Positions 41,463 to 52,687 of a DNA stretch of 64,000 nt are shown one piece after another. Each line of letters starts with the position of its first letter. The first letter of the stretch is position 1. The DNA comes from Aphrocallistes beatrix (taxonomy: Eukaryota > Porifera > Hexactinellida > Sceptrulophora > Aphrocallistidae). The stretch is taken from assembly GCA_963281255.1 (NCBI GenBank), contig OY725490.1, positions 6,138,001-6,202,000 on the forward strand, read 5' to 3'. The notes under the pieces are model-generated. The model did no database searches. It saw nothing but the letters and a program-made list of their open reading frames with translations, and had not been told where the DNA came from. Position numbers and translations under genes: made by a program.

Positions 41463-43394
41463 TCAAAACCTTAACTGCTCCTCCATTATGAGAGGATACT
41501 GTTCCTCATCAAGAAGAACATACTTTCCTTGGCGAGGATCAAGGAAGAATATCGGATCTGATACTTTCGTGATATCATAACCTTCCAATTTCAGCTTGAA
41601 CTTTTGGTACTTGAATGTTGCAGTGAGGTCAGGAGCATTAATAAGACGTAGGAAGAGAGGCACAGAGTAGGATGGGAGAGATTTTCGAAATTTCTGTAAC
41701 AGAGATTCCAGATCCAACTCAGTCCTAACCATCGCTAACATTCCTGCCTTACCTTCTGTCCCAGGAATAGAGACTGCGTAAACTATCACGTCATCATTCC
41801 CAACAATGGAAGTGATGATGGATTCAACTTCGTTTGTACTTACATTCTCTCCTTTCCATCTAAAAGTGTCTCCTTTTCGATCGACGAAAGTGAGATATCC
41901 TAACTCATCACTCGACAAGACATCCCCCGTCGCTACGTACGTGTCTCCTTTGGTCACAACATCCCTCACTATTTTCTTCTTCGTCGCCTCTTTATCGATG
42001 TATGCCACTACCTTTTCCGGACCACCTGAAACTATACCGAGAAGTTCGCCAGGTTCGTTAGGTCCACAACGAACCAAGAGACCTCTAGAACGTACAAGTT
42101 CTCCGGTCTCTGGATCCATCTTGGCAAGAAAGTTAAAATTGTCCAGATTCTTTAAGAAAGGAACTCCTTTGAAAGATACTAACAAATAGCCTAAATGTCC
42201 CGGCTTAGAAACAAGGTTAACACCCAGTGAATACCCTTCTGTAGCGCCATAGAATTCTAGCACACGTTCTATCTTGAATCGATCTTTAAATTGGTTCCAT
42301 AAACTCGGACGAAGTCCGTTACCGATTGCCTTTGTGACTTTATGTTGGGTGTCGCAAGGTTTATTCGGTTGGGCGAGGAGATACCTGCACAACTCTCCGA
42401 TGTAGAACACGACTGTACAGTTGTGCTTCACACAGTCCTGGAAGAACTGACTGGCGCTGAATTTACGTTTTAGGCAAACTTGGCAACCTTTATCAAGTGA
42501 TATGCCAAATGATATTAACAGAGCACTCGTATGGTAGAGAGGAAGTGTGATGTACAGAACATCCTCACTCACAATGTTAAAAAATAGAACGAATGCAAAA
42601 CCAACCAAGCATGACTTCGTTTGAAGGATTCTGCATGCTTTCGGTAGTCCAGTGGTTCCTGATGTGTATATGTAACTTAGTGTAGAGTCTGAAGATATCT
42701 GACTCTCTCTCCCGGTTGGTGGTGTATTGGGGGAATCTTGAGAAATGAATACGATGTCTTCATAACAGCCTGGGTGATCTCCTCGATATAGACAGAAGAA
42801 AACAGTGTCAGTGTCCAACTGGGGCTCAATCTGCTGCACTCTGTCACACAGACTACTGGACACTATAACGGCCTTGCAAGACGCGATCTTGATGCAGTGA
42901 GACAGCTGATGATCGCGGAGGTTGGTGTTGATGAGAGCTGCTGGACAACCTATCTGCGAGAGTGCTAACTGAAGAGCTATGAATTCTGGGCAATTTTCCA
43001 GCATCAAAGCAATCGACTCTCCAACCTTAAAGTCATACTTGAGAAGAAGATAGTTAGCCACTCTGTTAGCAAGTAGATTGATGCGTTGGAATGTCCATTG
43101 CTCATCATCGAATAGTATCGCCACTTTGTGAGGATGTCTGGCCACCAGAAGTTGCCATTTTCCATGGAATGTAACATTTTCCTTTCGATATTTAACCTCT
43201 GTCATGTGTACACGAATAATTTTTAATGCTAGCTGAATATCCCTTTTGAGCGTTTGCCTTAGCCGCAGGATCACAGGAAGGCCTCCCAAGAGAACATAAG
43301 ACGATGGGAAATAAACAAGAAAAGCGAGAGCACAAGAACTTAGCACTGATAGAATAATTGCAGTAGCGATGGAGATGAGTAATCGAGCAACCAT
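41463..43394 (-). CDS. SLC27A/FATP-type long-chain fatty-acid transport protein (acyl-CoA synthetase)
   Basis: A 643-residue single-exon protein, the usual length of the SLC27 family. Residues ~5-45 form one or two hydrophobic N-terminal segments (membrane anchor). The AMP-binding P-loop YIYTSGTTGLPKA is at 241-253. Further on are EFYGATEGY, the adenylate motif, and YVATGDVLSSDELGYLTFVD followed by RKGDTFRWKGENVST, the FATP/VLACS signature. The enzyme couples uptake of long or very long fatty acids to acyl-CoA formation with ATP, at the plasma membrane or ER. The start ATG is at 43392-43394. No frameshift or missing key residue seen. It cannot be matched to one vertebrate paralogue; SLC27A4/A1-like is a reasonable reading. 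Confidence 0.92.
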   Translation of the reverse strand: MVARLLISIATAIILSVLSSCALAFLVYFPSSYVLLGGLPVILRLRQTLKRDIQLALKIIRVHMTEVKYRKENVTFHGKWQLLVARHPHKVAILFDDEQWTFQRINLLANRVANYLLLKYDFKVGESIALMLENCPEFIALQLALSQIGCPAALINTNLRDHQLSHCIKIASCKAVIVSSSLCDRVQQIEPQLDTDTVFFCLYRGDHPGCYEDIVFISQDSPNTPPTGRESQISSDSTLSYIYTSGTTGLPKACRILQTKSCLVGFAFVLFFNIVSEDVLYITLPLYHTSALLISFGISLDKGCQVCLKRKFSASQFFQDCVKHNCTVVFYIGELCRYLLAQPNKPCDTQHKVTKAIGNGLRPSLWNQFKDRFKIERVLEFYGATEGYSLGVNLVSKPGHLGYLLVSFKGVPFLKNLDNFNFLAKMDPETGELVRSRGLLVRCGPNEPGELLGIVSGGPEKVVAYIDKEATKKKIVRDVVTKGDTYVATGDVLSSDELGYLTFVDRKGDTFRWKGENVSTNEVESIITSIVGNDDVIVYAVSIPGTEGKAGMLAMVRTELDLESLLQKFRKSLPSYSVPLFLRLINAPDLTATFKYQKFKLKLEGYDITKVSDPIFFLDPRQGKYVLLDEEQYPLIMEEQLRF

Positions 43395-43441
43395 TTGTGC
43401 TGGAGGCTAAAAATATTGGAAATTTAAAAGATACATTAATA

Positions 43442-43799
43442 AGTGCTGTGCGTAGCTCCGTGAGATTCTTATACTACACAACCATGGATGATTTTGAAGC
43501 GTAGAATTCTGAGATTATCCATAGAATCGTGAGATTTAGTTTCACTTACTCAAATGACCTTGTGGTTCAATAGGTTTCATCGTGAATTGATAACCATCGC
43601 CACTAAATTGTGTCGTGTGCCACAATTTAGGGGCAATGGTTATCAAGTTACGATGAAACCTATTGAACGACAAGGGCATTTGAGTAAGCGAAACTAAATC
43701 TCACGATTCTACGGATAATCTCAGAATTCTACGCTACAAAATCATCCATGGACCATGGTTATGTAGTATAAGAATCTCACATATCTACGCAACAGTGCT
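43442..43799. mobile_element. foldback MITE (short relative of 13507-14030)
   Basis: AGTGCTGTGCGTAGCTCCG ... CGCAACAGTGCT; the arms contain TATACTACACAACCATGGATG and GCGTAGAATTCTGAGATTATC as in the longer copy, with 358 bases in total. Confidence 0.65.
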
Positions 43800-43856
43800 A
43801 AGATCTTATTAAATTTATGATTAATAAGATCTTAGCACTGTTGCGTAGATATGTGA
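43777..43856. repeat. perfect 80-base palindrome
   Basis: Arms of 36 bases starting TCACATATCTACGCAACAG, loop ATTTATGA. It overlaps the right end of the MITE and adds an inverted copy of that end, so it is probably an aberrant transposition or repair product. Confidence 0.95.
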
Positions 43857-43954
43857 ATTACCTAATTACCTTTGATTACTAATAAACGAAGACAGAGCGC
43901 TAGAACCGACTCCACAGTTTATTTTTTATATTGTCAAGGTAGTTGTATGGTATA

Positions 43955-44245
43955 TTAGCATCATATGTGAGGTATATTAGTATACACATTCTATTAAAAT
44001 TTCAGCCTTCTATAACCTAAAATAGCTGAGTTATGGTCGAAAAACTGAAATTTCTAATTATAAAAAAGGTGATAATGACGTCATAATTCTATGATGAGTC
44101 GACATTTTCATCTGAGGTCAGAACTTAGTGGAGCCATAGCCAAAAGACTCCTACATGCCAAAAATCAGCTTTCTGCGCCTGGCAGTTTCTTCAATCAATT
44201 CGTTATATATATATATAAACATTAATCGAGTTTTAAGAGTAAGGA
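43955..44245 (-). mobile_element. Helitron-like element, 3'-truncated
   Basis: Minus strand: TCCTTACTCTTAAAACTCG (one base changed) at 44245, then the AT run, AACGAATTGATTGAAGAAAC and one TGACGTCA. It ends inside the family sequence at ~43955. Confidence 0.5.
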
Positions 44246-44268
44246 TGTATATATATATATACATATAT

Positions 44269-44861
44269 AGGGTGTCCCAAAAGTTCTGCAACAACTAATT
44301 TTACCTTGTTAATTTGACTAAGATCACTTGATTGTATTCCAAATTAGCCTCCATAAATGAAATCTAGCACCCTTCTAGCATAGAAATGAGCTCAACCCAT
44401 TACGCAAAAAACATTTCTTATAAAATTATAAATAATTACATACCAATTACTCCAAAATTTGGAGCTCAAAAATGTAAAGTTTGAAGATCACTATTTTTCT
44501 GATGAAATATTACATTAATCACTTCTATATTCTGTAATTGATTCATAATACTAAAATAACATTATTACTTTTGATTTATGTAACGGAAATCTTCTATAAG
44601 AACGCGAGTATTTTAAGTATAGACGTCAAATGTACCATGGATATGAGTTTTTTTATTGAGATAAAAAATATTCTTTACTAGACAACGATATATATGATCC
44701 AGCATTGCAAATAAATTGAGAAAAGCAGGCCATTGGGAATGCAAAATAATTAAGATAATCCTCCCTATTTTTTGATTAAAAATAGGTATCGGATATTCGA
44801 TCTATTTATCTATGTATTAATGCATCAGCAACATTTGTTGCAGAACTTTTGGGACACCCTG
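44269..44861. mobile_element. mariner-like MITE, 593 bases
   Basis: Left AGGGTGTCCCAAAAGTTCTG, right CAGAACTTTTGGGACACCCTG, TA on the right and a TA-rich left flank. The interior is non-coding. It inserted in the microsatellite beside the Helitron-like end, as did the half copy at 22667. Confidence 0.8.
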
Positions 44862-45953
44862 TATACATATTTTACACCTTTTGAAAAATTCTTCTTAGCG
44901 AGCTTTCAACGGCTATTATAGGGTATTTTAATATGTAGATTCCAAATTTCACACTTGGAATGCCCTAAAATGAGTATTTCCCGATGAATTCCGATATTCA
45001 CATTTCTTGTTCCTTCGAATCACTTCCTGGAGCTGCACTATCGGCCTGTCGACCGACATTTTTATTTTATCTTTGATTAAAATATTAAACTTGATAAGCT
45101 ACAGTAGTGTTAACCGATCGACAAGAATATAGTCAAACCTCTATATATTGAACACCTCCGAGTTTTTGTTCAGTATATCGAGGTGTTCATTAACCAGAGG
45201 GTCATTTTAATTAAGTTATATAGGTAGTATAATGTTCAAAATAAGCACAGGTGTTCACTATCTTGATATCAGTTATGATTCTTTGAAAATATGGCAAAGA
45301 GGATTAAATAGTCGGAAGTTTGGGATCATTTTTCTCGAGGCGGCGATAGCTAGCAAGTTGCAACGCTTGTGATACAGAAATTTATTGTCAAGGTAGTTGT
45401 ACAAGTGCAATGCGAAACCAATGCCGATCATAGCATAATATTTTGTGTAACTAAAATAAGAAGTACGCGTAGGTTGGGTAATAAAAACTGGTCCCCGGAC
45501 CAAATTTGGCAGCCAAAACTGGTCCGGGGAAGACCAAATTTAGCTAGGGGGGACCAATTTTGGCGTGACACTTCTAATTTCAATATACAACAACTGCCAC
45601 GTATCGCTTGCCACTATTTTAGCGATATTTCGTTGACATTGAATCTCTTCTTCTATCTATACAGCCAAAACCGGGTTTTTACTAGCATTTGTTTCTTAAT
45701 GTTTGAAACTGTAAAAATACAGAAAAAACGGTCTCCACTGTACATATAATTTCTTCATAATACAAATATCCTCCTTATAAATTTTAGTTTTAGTTAATTG
45801 AGGAATGTGAATCATAATTCATTTGAAACTAATTCTAGAGATATTAATTTATTTCTTAATTCGAGATAAATACGTACCAATGAGGAGTTTAGTAATGAAT
45901 TGAATGGAGAAATGATGAGTGTGCAAATACCTTTGTCCTCTTACTGGATATTC
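44862..45953. other. intergenic region with element fragments
   Basis: Two pieces stand out. At 45132-45260, pogo-like words (TCAAACCTCTATATATTGAAC, CGAGGTGTTCA). At 45488-45577, repeats of GGTCCCCGGACCAAATTTGG type ending GGACCAATTTTGGCGTGACA, which matches the end of the capture element at 56109-57159. No gene. Confidence 0.4.
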
Positions 45954-45961
45954 TGATAGAT

Positions 45962-46140
45962 CAGGGATCGGCAACCAATGGCAAGCGGAGTTGAAAATAT
46001 ATGTGGGTCGACAGACCGACATTTATGTATATTCAGGGGTTGGTTACCCTAGGCAGCCGTGCCACTGGCACACAAGGTCATAAATATATTGACATTATAG
46101 GTAAACTGGCACACTTCATTCAAAAGGTTGCCGGCCTCTG
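45962..46140. mobile_element. hAT-type short element, second copy
   Basis: CAGGGATCGGCAACC ... GTTGCCGGCCTCTG, flanked by TGATAGAT / TAATAGAT (8 bp, one mismatch). Same family as 4247-4416, with extra sequence (GTCGACAGACCGACATTTA) near the left side. Confidence 0.85.
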
Positions 46141-46148
46141 TAATAGAT

Positions 46149-47031
46149 GATACTCACTATACAGTAGTAGCTAGAAATGATCAATATAGTCATACTTAGC
46201 AACATACGCATATTCTCAATAATAATAAAATATTAAAGCAGTCACAATTGTATCACTAATTAGTTCCCTCCAGCATATATATGGAAATCTTTGAACGCTT
46301 AATTTTTGCCTTAGGGCCTAATATATCCGATTACACAAATATAAGTGTACTAACAATTGATTCGAGTCATTAGAAAGAACTTTAACCCCATTTAATAGTA
46401 TATACTACGTATTATGTATACGTACTACGTATTATTTATAATACTATAAGTGAAAATATTTTCCTTAAAGAGTAGGCATTCTTCGGGTTTTGACATACCA
46501 AAATGTAGGATGACCAGATTAATTTTATCCAAAACGAGGACATTCACTTTTTTTCTGATACTACATAACTGCAGTATTTCCATAGACATCGTTTAATAAA
46601 TATCTGGACAAAAAAGAAACCCTAAAAATTAACGATGAAAAATTGCCTGGACACGCACATTACGACATTGCTCAAATTTTCCTAAAAAATGAACTGTGCA
46701 GGAAAAAATGCAATCTGGACATCGTGCCGAAAGGATGCGGCAACTTTAGACAGGACAACTTTAATACAATAATGTCATTTCTCCGGTGCATTTTAGACCC
46801 TCATCAAAATTCTTGAAATTGAATGTTGAATACGAATCTGATAATGAAAAGTTGATTTAAAAGCATCTGAAAAGGGTAACTTAAATCCAATTGCCCCCTC
46901 TTGGCCTGCAATCCTATTTAATTGTACTGACAAGTACAATGAAATGAATAATTTAATGCTTAAATTCAAGTAATAATTAATATCACATAATATACATAAG
47001 TATTTATATTTAATATTAATAAACTAGTGTC
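46149..47031. other. intergenic, AT-rich
   Basis: A possible old hAT end at ~46505 (TAGGATGACCAGATTAATTT). The region includes the 3' flank of the minus-strand NDST gene. Nothing else recognised. Confidence 0.3.
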
Positions 47032-49539
47032 TCAAATCCAGATGGGGATCGCTCTATTCAGTTCTAGCAGCATAGTCTTCAATTGCTTATTGTAGGGAGT
47101 GTAGAAATCTTTTAGATAATCGAACTCTTCCTTGGTCAAAGGATCGTATATGCGACCTTTACCCGGGCCTAAGCACATAGTATCACCACTTGCATCTAGA
47201 GGACAGTAGAATCCTTTGGAGCTGTCAAATTGTAGATAGTTACTAAAATTTACCGTCGAATATATTTTTGTGAAATTCATAATATCAGTTAACACTTGGA
47301 AAGGGTTTTGCACAATTTGTACCCCGTCAATAAATAAAATATTATCAGCTCTGAAGTGCTTTAACCACATCCGTATATGGAGTGAGTATTTCCCAGGCTC
47401 CAGACATCTACTTCTAAGGTTAGAGACTAAGTTCCTCTCTTTTGCATCCAACAGATCTGTCTCATTTCTTAGCACCTCAATAAATGAATATTTCAGGGCA
47501 ATTTTATTATGATGAGCTCTTTGGTGCTGGAACCAGGAGAAAGCTCTCTGAATCGGATCGTGTAGGATTATTGCGATTAGAGAATCAGGAAGGAGAAATC
47601 GGATTCGTTTCGGTGCTAAATTATGATCGAAATAAGTTGCTGATTTCTCAATGAGCGTTCGCTCAAGCGGAGCTGGAAACCTCTCTTGATACCAGTCCGG
47701 GCCGTACAGATATCTTGTTAGGTTAGAGAAGAATTGGATTTCTTCGAAAGTATCAGGATCTCTCTGGCTAGAAGCGAACATTGGGAGAGTGGTTAGGAAC
47801 GAGAGCAGGGCTGTAGAGCCGGTCTTCTGAGGTCCAACGATTAACATCCGTGGTATCCTATCGCAACTGCTATCTCCAGCGTAGATTTCAGCATGCCTAG
47901 AATTGTGTAGAGTGTTACAGGGAAGATTCCACACTGGAAGTCTGTCATCAGGAAACAGTTTGAAATATATCTCTGCCAACTGCACTGGCTTCTTGTACTG
48001 TAGACTTATTCCTGTATATCTGTGTACAAACTGGGTTAGCTCCTCGAACATTGTTTGAGACAAGTAGTCTCCTGCGTAATTAGGATAGTGTGTCATGAAT
48101 ATACTGACAGGGTTATAGACCAGAGTTTTAAAAACACTGCCTCCTCTGATTGACTTATAAAATGCGCTCTCACCGCCTGAGTAGTTAGAGAAGAAGTTGA
48201 TTTTAGTGTACAGTCCACACACCTGCCTAGGCAGGACGCTAATCGACTTGTACACGAAACCACGTCTCTGGTGATGCGGCCAGAGAAAGGGATACTGCTC
48301 AGTGGAAGTCACAGACACGTGACCTAACTCTTCCCACGCGTTATAGAGAGGTAGGTGGATCGGGTATATCCCTGAATGGTGGGGCGTGACTGAGTAATGG
48401 GTAGATTCTAATGATAAATTGTATCTCACAGCGAACGCTAGATCCTTCTCCATTAGTTGGATCAAACTTTTCTCTGAAGATTCGTGCGGTTTAGTATGCG
48501 ACCAAATATGTCCGAACCAAGCAAATTCTGAAGCCTTCTCAATCAAAAACTGATCTCCCCTTTGGACAGCAGGATCCCCGCTCTGGAAATACGCACCGCA
48601 GTAACCTAAGTTATATTTGAAACCAGGGATAACCTCTTTAATCCTATCTTGAGATTGTAACAAACGATCAACATCTTTCAAATCTAACTTTAATCCTTTC
48701 GCACCTAGAAACACATCATCTATGTCGACCATAAGATATCTCTCAAGAGGGAAACTTTGGAAGGTAGAGTTTCTAACAAGAACTTTTAAAATGTCGAGAA
48801 ATATTAAATTCGCTAGCCAGTAGTTAGGAGAGATACCGAAATATACTTTAGGAATAAAGTCGACCTCTCCGACATCTTGAATGATAGTCCAACAATTCGA
48901 ATATTCAGAATCTAAATTTGATATTAGAAGTGGTTTATAAGTTGGATGGAATGATGAGAAACAAGATATGGATTCAGAAAAATGTTTTTCAAAATAATTA
49001 AGATTCGGTCTTGTTAGAAAATAGATAGGATTGGAGAGAGTTTGGAAAGTGATGTGTTGAGGTTGGATTAACTTGTTCGATAGAAATTTCTCCTCAATTC
49101 TAGTTTCAGAAGTAAGTACAATGAAAGTACATCGGGAATGGCATTGTGATATTAGTGAGGCAGAAAACCGATGAGACATTTCTGAATAACTCCCCTCATT
49201 GAAAATAATAAGTGAATAAGGAGTAGCGACACAGTCTTGATTCACTATACACGTCTCATACACAAAACGGAGATGTTGCAAGTACTTCAGAATAGAAGTG
49301 TCATGATTTTTCTTCAGAATAACCAAAATTTCACTTTCCTTTGTGGAATCTTCTAACTCTGTTTTGAGATATGGTGCGGGTATTTGAGATGAAGTGTGTG
49401 AAGGGATGAGTATAGTATTATTTGAAGTGATTTGAATGCGTATTCGGAGTATCATTAATGTTATGAAGCAGAGTGTGAAGAGCACTAAGAGGAGTTTCAT
49501 CCATTTGAATAGCCTCTGTACCATTCCAAATGATGTCAT
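47032..49539 (-). CDS. NDST: bifunctional heparan sulfate N-deacetylase/N-sulfotransferase
   Basis: 835 residues from the first in-frame ATG (49537-49539); human NDSTs are ~880. A single membrane anchor near residues 14-34 makes it a Golgi type II protein. The deacetylase half carries YLMVDIDDVFLGAKGLKLD (~268-286) and WFGHIWSHTKPHE. The sulfotransferase half begins with the PAPS 5'-phosphosulfate loop RMLIVGPQKTGSTALLSFL (~564-582), whose Lys is catalytic, and the 3'-phosphate site with AFSWFQHQRAHHN. The enzyme N-deacetylates and N-sulfates GlcNAc in heparan sulfate, which sets the sites of later modification. The frame stays open nine codons further upstream behind TTTTTGTTTCAAG, a plausible splice acceptor, so a 5' exon is possible. 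Confidence 0.93.
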   Translation of the reverse strand: MTSFGMVQRLFKWMKLLLVLFTLCFITLMILRIRIQITSNNTILIPSHTSSQIPAPYLKTELEDSTKESEILVILKKNHDTSILKYLQHLRFVYETCIVNQDCVATPYSLIIFNEGSYSEMSHRFSASLISQCHSRCTFIVLTSETRIEEKFLSNKLIQPQHITFQTLSNPIYFLTRPNLNYFEKHFSESISCFSSFHPTYKPLLISNLDSEYSNCWTIIQDVGEVDFIPKVYFGISPNYWLANLIFLDILKVLVRNSTFQSFPLERYLMVDIDDVFLGAKGLKLDLKDVDRLLQSQDRIKEVIPGFKYNLGYCGAYFQSGDPAVQRGDQFLIEKASEFAWFGHIWSHTKPHESSEKSLIQLMEKDLAFAVRYNLSLESTHYSVTPHHSGIYPIHLPLYNAWEELGHVSVTSTEQYPFLWPHHQRRGFVYKSISVLPRQVCGLYTKINFFSNYSGGESAFYKSIRGGSVFKTLVYNPVSIFMTHYPNYAGDYLSQTMFEELTQFVHRYTGISLQYKKPVQLAEIYFKLFPDDRLPVWNLPCNTLHNSRHAEIYAGDSSCDRIPRMLIVGPQKTGSTALLSFLTTLPMFASSQRDPDTFEEIQFFSNLTRYLYGPDWYQERFPAPLERTLIEKSATYFDHNLAPKRIRFLLPDSLIAIILHDPIQRAFSWFQHQRAHHNKIALKYSFIEVLRNETDLLDAKERNLVSNLRSRCLEPGKYSLHIRMWLKHFRADNILFIDGVQIVQNPFQVLTDIMNFTKIYSTVNFSNYLQFDSSKGFYCPLDASGDTMCLGPGKGRIYDPLTKEEFDYLKDFYTPYNKQLKTMLLELNRAIPIWI

Positions 49540-49659
49540 TCTAACTCTGTAGCATTCTTGAAACAAAAATTATTACAGGGGCGTTAGGGAATACTGTAAT
49601 TATAATAACTAGTAGTGTAGTACATAAGTAGGTACGCATATAATTTAGTAGATACGGCA

Positions 49660-49764
49660 CAGTACAACCTCGTTAATACGAACACGGATAACACGAAACT
49701 CCGGATAATACGAACAAATTTCGACCGTCCCTCCCCTGGAGTTCGTGCTAACGAGATTCTACAG
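49660..49764. mobile_element. pogo/Tigger-like mini element
   Basis: CAGTACAACCTCGTTAATACG ... CTAACGAGATTCTACAG; interior words AATACGAAC and GGATAA. 105 bases. Confidence 0.55.
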
Positions 49765-49998
49765 TAGCATACATTTATCCGCTTGAATAATCCTATGGGA
49801 ATAGGCGCCGAATCGGGGGGCCTGGGGGGGCTCGAGCCCCCCCTAGGACCCCCAAATTGTCGATAGATTTCGAAAATTTCGGCGCCCCTGCCTATGGGAA
49901 TTAGCTCTACTATCAATGAACCGATGTAAATATTTCATCATAACTAGGATAAATTAACTAAACAATAGCCGCTACAACTCAATTCTAAACTCAGCTAG

Positions 49999-50328
49999 TT
50001 AAATCCTAGAAGGGTACATCATAATCTTCACAGAGTGTCCCATCGCGGTAGCGGGCAGATTCCTTCTGAACTTAGCCCTCACCACCCCACTATTCCCATG
50101 GGACTTGGTAACGCGGCCCCACATCACGCGATACTTGCTCATCTTCCCGTTTTTGTTCTTCAGCTTTTTGCCAGCTTTGTAGACATAAGCTACCCGCTTG
50201 CCGAGGTAGAAATGCGCTTCTTTCTTGTCCGTCACTCCTTCCACTCGAAGGAGAGAGGTCTGGGGATGTTGGTTACGTTGACCCCTCTTATAACCCAATA
50301 CTCTCCCTCTGCAGTAGAGACGTGTCAT
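49999..50328 (-). CDS. RPL35A: 60S ribosomal protein eL33 (RPL35A)
   Basis: 109 residues, one less than human RPL35A, in a single exon. The family is unmistakable: [18 protein letters not shown] near the N-terminus, then [49 protein letters not shown] and the end [14 protein letters not shown]. eL33 is a component of the large cytosolic ribosomal subunit. The gene is GC-rich compared with its flanks, as expected for a highly expressed gene. It lies ~460 bases upstream of NDST on the same strand. Confidence 0.97.
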   Translation of the reverse strand: MTRLYCRGRVLGYKRGQRNQHPQTSLLRVEGVTDKKEAHFYLGKRVAYVYKAGKKLKNKNGKMSKYRVMWGRVTKSHGNSGVVRAKFRRNLPATAMGHSVKIMMYPSRI

Positions 50329-51487
50329 GTTTTAACTTAGTCTAATCAAACAAAGTAAGCAAGTAAGTCACAGACAGATGGCACAGCTCCAGTGAGTGAC
50401 TGGAACAGTGGTTCCCAACCTTCCCTCCGTGGACCCCTTAGAGGTCCATGGAGGAACAAATCAGGAGTCTGAAATTTTGCATATTACAGTTAATGAAGAG
50501 AGTCTACAGAAATGTAACCTCTAAGAAATCTGAGAGGGTACCCCCCGACCCCACCGAAAAAACTTAAACTTCTTAAGTGTTCCCCAGAAATTCGAGGGTA
50601 CTACAAGACCAAAGGGCTGATCTAAGGGTGAAGGGATACATGCCCTCCATTCTCATTGAATAATTTCATGTTCTTTGTGGACTAATATGATCAAATTTTG
50701 TCGCCCATTATTTGTCAAATGCCTACCATTTTACACGATATTTCCCAACGAAATTAACTAATATGGTTAAATACTCAAAAATAGTTTCATTTCGATATTC
50801 GAGAATATCAAAATGAAACTAATTCAAATGTCAATCGTAATTTGTTGACTGCTTATGTTCCAGGAAATCTCAGGCAAGACTCAAATTTTCAAAGGGAAAA
50901 TAAACTCTCCTGGTTTTGGAACAGTATTGACAAGATTCAAAACTTGTTCTGAAACGGTTACAAATCAGAGCGTGATATATTATGAAGTGCTATTGACACT
51001 ATTTGGCCAACCGGTCGGTGTCAATTGGGATTGCCAGATTATTATACTAAAGTAGAGACCAATTATAAACAATAATGTAAACCAGGGATCTTCAAACTTT
51101 TCTCTTCGAGAGCCATTTGCTAACTTTTGATAAACCCGAGCCACATTTTAAAATTGAAAGACTTCATCAAATATTCACCCTTCTCACTTAGGAGGACATT
51201 GTTCTGAAGTTCTAATTTGCCATTGACAGTCCCGAAAGGCTATCGAGACAAAAATTAAGAAAGCTAAGAATGGAACATTACTTGATAACGCATTTAATTA
51301 TTGGGAATATTTTAAACCTCATCAACGTAGCGATAATTAGATTATTATAATTCTAGACTAAAAAAGCATTTATAAACAATACAATGTATTCTGAATAATA
51401 AACTCAAAACTCAAGTTAATATAAAATCATTTATTAATTAAAGATAACTGAAAAGGAAAAGAAATTCAATGATGTCTCAGATAGTCA
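50329..51487. other. intergenic with hAT-like fragments
   Basis: CAGTGGTTCCCAACCTTCC at 50406 and CCAGGGATCTTCAAACTTTTC at ~51086 are typical hAT starts, but their right ends are not clear. A small palindrome (GTTTCATTTCGATATTC / inverse) is at ~50787-50822. An open frame at 50855-51055 has no recognised family. Confidence 0.35.
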
Positions 51488-52687
51488 CTACCAAATCTGG
51501 ATGCACTTGTCTGGAGTACTACTGCAGACTATGATATCACCGTTACTAGCAATAGCAATTCCTTTCGGATCTTGAAATTGACCAAATTTGTGAATGAGAT
51601 TGCCTTGAATGTCAAATACTGTAATACAACCAGTTTGATGGTCTGAAATACAAATATTGTTTACACTGTCTAAGCAAAAGACGTATTGAGAATATCTCTT
51701 AACGATATTCCTGATTAGCACATGATTGTAATTGTAAATATGCATACATGGATCTCTAGCATCTAGTACAAATATTGAATCTTCAGTCAGGTTAATGTCA
51801 TATGGCTGTTTCAAGACATCTCCAAAGAGAGAAGTTTTCAAGTTGAATTCTCGAGTGAACACCTGAATACGATTATTACCAGAATCACAAACGTATATGT
51901 CACCATTAACCTCATTGATATCAATGCCGTAAGGATTAGTTAGCTGTCCTTCACCAACGGTTTGAATATAGGTCCCATTCAGATTATAGACGAGGATACA
52001 GTTTCCATCGAATTGTAATACAAATACCTTCGCTTGATAGATAGTAATACCAATCGGTCTGTTCATAAGACCATAATTTCCAAACTTGAATAAATATATC
52101 CCTTCTGATGAGAACACTTGCACTCTCTTGGAATTAAGGTCAGGAACATAAATATTATTAGTACCAGGATCAATTGCAATACTCCAAGGACTATTAAACT
52201 TACCTGGTCCAGTACCGATAGTACCAAAGCTCTTCACTGGTTGGAGTTTTGTGGCGTAATCAATTGGAGGAATTTTTTGTTTATGAAAAGGGGATCTAAT
52301 AGAGACTTGTCCATGCTGCTTCACACTCTGGTTCAAATTATCATCGAATATAAATGAGATTTCCCAGTTTTTTATTTCATTTTTAATCTTATTGAGTGAT
52401 TCTTCTATTTTCTTGACTAAGTCTTGTTGGAGTGAGATCAGACCAGGTAACTGGATATTCTGTTCAATAAATTCTTTAGTTTTATCAAGTTCGACCTTCA
52501 TTTTATCTTTTTCTTTCACTTTCTCTTTAAACTTGGTCAATATTGTATCAACTTCCTTTAACAACTCTGCTTCTCTCGTTCTAACACTCTTAACCAACTC
52601 ACCGAAATGGGATTGAATCTCAATTCGAACTTTAGCTAGTTCTAGTTCGAATTCTGTTTCAGTGGCGGTTACACTACTGGTAGCCAT
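51488..52687 (-). CDS. coiled-coil / NHL-repeat protein
   Basis: 399 residues from ATG (52685-52687), single exon. Residues ~10-110 are a charged coiled coil (EVDTILTKFKEKVKEKDKMK). From ~148 there are five to six NHL units: SFGTIGTGPGKFNSPWSIAI, YVPDLNSKRVQVFSSEG, LTNPYGIDINEVNGDIYVCD, and so on. No RING or B-box. Related to the protein at 2736-3965 in layout but only distantly in sequence; very close to the damaged tandem copy at 53486-55076, ~800 bases away on the same strand. As with other NHL propellers a binding role is likely; the ligand is unknown. Confidence 0.88.
   Translation of the reverse strand: MATSSVTATETEFELELAKVRIEIQSHFGELVKSVRTREAELLKEVDTILTKFKEKVKEKDKMKVELDKTKEFIEQNIQLPGLISLQQDLVKKIEESLNKIKNEIKNWEISFIFDDNLNQSVKQHGQVSIRSPFHKQKIPPIDYATKLQPVKSFGTIGTGPGKFNSPWSIAIDPGTNNIYVPDLNSKRVQVFSSEGIYLFKFGNYGLMNRPIGITIYQAKVFVLQFDGNCILVYNLNGTYIQTVGEGQLTNPYGIDINEVNGDIYVCDSGNNRIQVFTREFNLKTSLFGDVLKQPYDINLTEDSIFVLDARDPCMHIYNYNHVLIRNIVKRYSQYVFCLDSVNNICISDHQTGCITVFDIQGNLIHKFGQFQDPKGIAIASNGDIIVCSSTPDKCIQIW

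Noticed and set aside
50035..50340. 101-residue plus-strand frame
   Set aside because: Antisense of the ribosomal protein gene RPL35A.
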